Below, piece after piece: positions 63,438 through 64,000 of a stretch of 64,000 nt of DNA. How positions within the stretch are numbered: the stretch's first letter is position 1; every line of letters begins with the position of its first letter. The DNA comes from JAYEPK01 sp048569615 (GTDB lineage Archaea; Thermoplasmatota; Penumbrarchaeia; Penumbrarchaeales; Penumbrarchaeaceae): contig JBLIRK010000004.1 of assembly GCA_048569615.1 (NCBI GenBank), positions 18,904 to 82,903 on the forward strand, given 5' to 3'. The notes under the pieces were generated by a model. That model made no database searches, was not told the origin of the DNA, and saw only the letters and a program-made list of their open reading frames with translations. The position numbers and the translations under genes were made by a program.

Positions 63438-64000
63438 ATGCCGCTGATATCCACGGCCATAAAGGGATTGGATGAAGAGATAGGGGGCGGTATCCCTCCG
63501 GGTTCCATCGTCCTCCTATCGGGTACGCCGGGGACCTTCAAATCGTCAATGGCGTTCGGGATCCTACATGAAGCTGCCAGGACTAGGGGGGCCGTGGGCC
63601 TCTACCTTCTGTTGGAGCAGAGCATGGGCTCGCTTCTGTCACAGCAGGAGAAGATGGGGCGTCCCCTGGATGAGAAGGTGCAGAGCCGCATCATTGTCTC
63701 CGATGTGGGCAGGATACGCGCAGCAATGGACAAGTTCTCAAAGGAGGATGACTGGATGGGAGCTCTCCGCTCCTACGTGGAATATCTGGTGGAGCAAAGG
63801 AGCGCGGAGCTTCTTGTCATCGACTCGCTCCCTGTCCTGGAGATATTGTCCAGGGAGACCAACAGAAGGGAGTTCCTCTTCAACCTCTTCGAATGGATCC
63901 GGGGTTTGGGAACCACCACCTTCCTCATAAACGAGAAACCTTCCCTGGAGGTCGAGTACGGGGAGGAGGAATTCCTGTCCGACGGCGTCTTCAAGCTCAC
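63438..64000 (+). CDS. KaiC/RadA-like RecA-superfamily ATPase (3' end cut off)
   Basis: At least 187 residues from ATG at 63438; the frame is still open at the window edge. ISTAIKGLDEEIGGGIPPGS, the P-loop SGTPGTFKSSMAF (with the usual Gly-Lys replaced by Phe-Lys), and the Walker-B-like strand AELLVIDSLPVLE are characteristic of the archaeal KaiC-like group. Such proteins act as ATP-dependent regulators or in signal transduction, and most have no known role. It lies 57 bases after the surface-protein gene, so co-transcription is possible. Confidence 0.85.
   Translation, partial: MPLISTAIKGLDEEIGGGIPPGSIVLLSGTPGTFKSSMAFGILHEAARTRGAVGLYLLLEQSMGSLLSQQEKMGRPLDEKVQSRIIVSDVGRIRAAMDKFSKEDDWMGALRSYVEYLVEQRSAELLVIDSLPVLEILSRETNRREFLFNLFEWIRGLGTTTFLINEKPSLEVEYGEEEFLSDGVFKL

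Overview
The window is archaeal and most like a Thermoplasmata-grade euryarchaeon; Marine Benthic Group D-like lineages, known for secreted clostripain-type proteins, are a plausible but unproven placement. The evidence is a KEOPS subunit (Cgi121), an archaeal phosphopantothenate synthetase, a COG1325 RNA-binding protein, a cyclic 2,3-diphosphoglycerate synthetase-like ATPase, many GTG/TTG starts, TATA boxes about 25 bases before leaderless starts beside genes with GGAGG-type sites, and an unusual wealth of one-pass surface proteins. Most of the window has moderately high GC and uniform codon use. About 54.1-59.6 kb is clearly AT-richer.

Layout. 1-5.8 kb: a left-truncated surface protein, a dolichol-phosphate-mannose-synthase-like glycosyltransferase fused to GtrA, and a secreted one-pass protein. 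5.8-15.8 kb (minus): a giant beta-helix surface protein with a cytosolic zinc ribbon, an MMPL/RND exporter and a small membrane protein. 15.8-25.5 kb: a nitrilase-family amidohydrolase, two PhoU-TrkA_C paralogues, tRNA-Gly with an odd hairpin cluster, an SDR, a cation/Ca2+ exchanger, a POT-family transporter with a fused ectodomain, an EamA transporter and a two-wing HTH regulator. 25.7-31.6 kb: a repeat-bearing secreted peptide, a split lysine-ketoglutarate reductase/saccharopine dehydrogenase pair, an asparaginase II, tRNA-Leu with a duplicated 3' end, and a cupin/membrane-protein pair. 31.7-40 kb: mostly secreted or unknown proteins and a STAND-type regulator. 40-45 kb: housekeeping genes (endonuclease IV, rubredoxin, phosphopantothenate synthetase, COG1325, a helix-hairpin-helix protein, Cgi121). 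45-52.5 kb: a large FG-GAP/PKD surface protein, a radical SAM enzyme, TrkH and a DUF483 protein. 52.6-59.4 kb: a lipoprotein serpin, a clostripain-like protein lacking its catalytic cysteine, and an orphan cas1. 59.6-64 kb: a cDPGS-like ATPase, a Bcp peroxiredoxin, a secreted carboxypeptidase-regulatory-domain protein and the start of a KaiC/RadA-like ATPase.

Themes. (1) The cell surface: about ten proteins have signal peptide, beta-rich or Ca2+-binding repeats, one membrane helix and a charged tail, together with a glycosyltransferase, a large exporter and a serpin. (2) Ion homeostasis: TrkH, two PhoU-TrkA_C proteins and a CaCA exchanger. (3) Nitrogen and amino-acid use: saccharopine-pathway enzymes, asparaginase, nitrilase and a peptide transporter, consistent with peptide or amino-acid heterotrophy. 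The most unusual signals are the two tRNA genes each followed by a segment of about 160 bp that ends in a copy of the tRNA 3' end, the orphan cas1 with all its metal ligands in an AT-rich island, and the clostripain homologue with Cys replaced by Gly.
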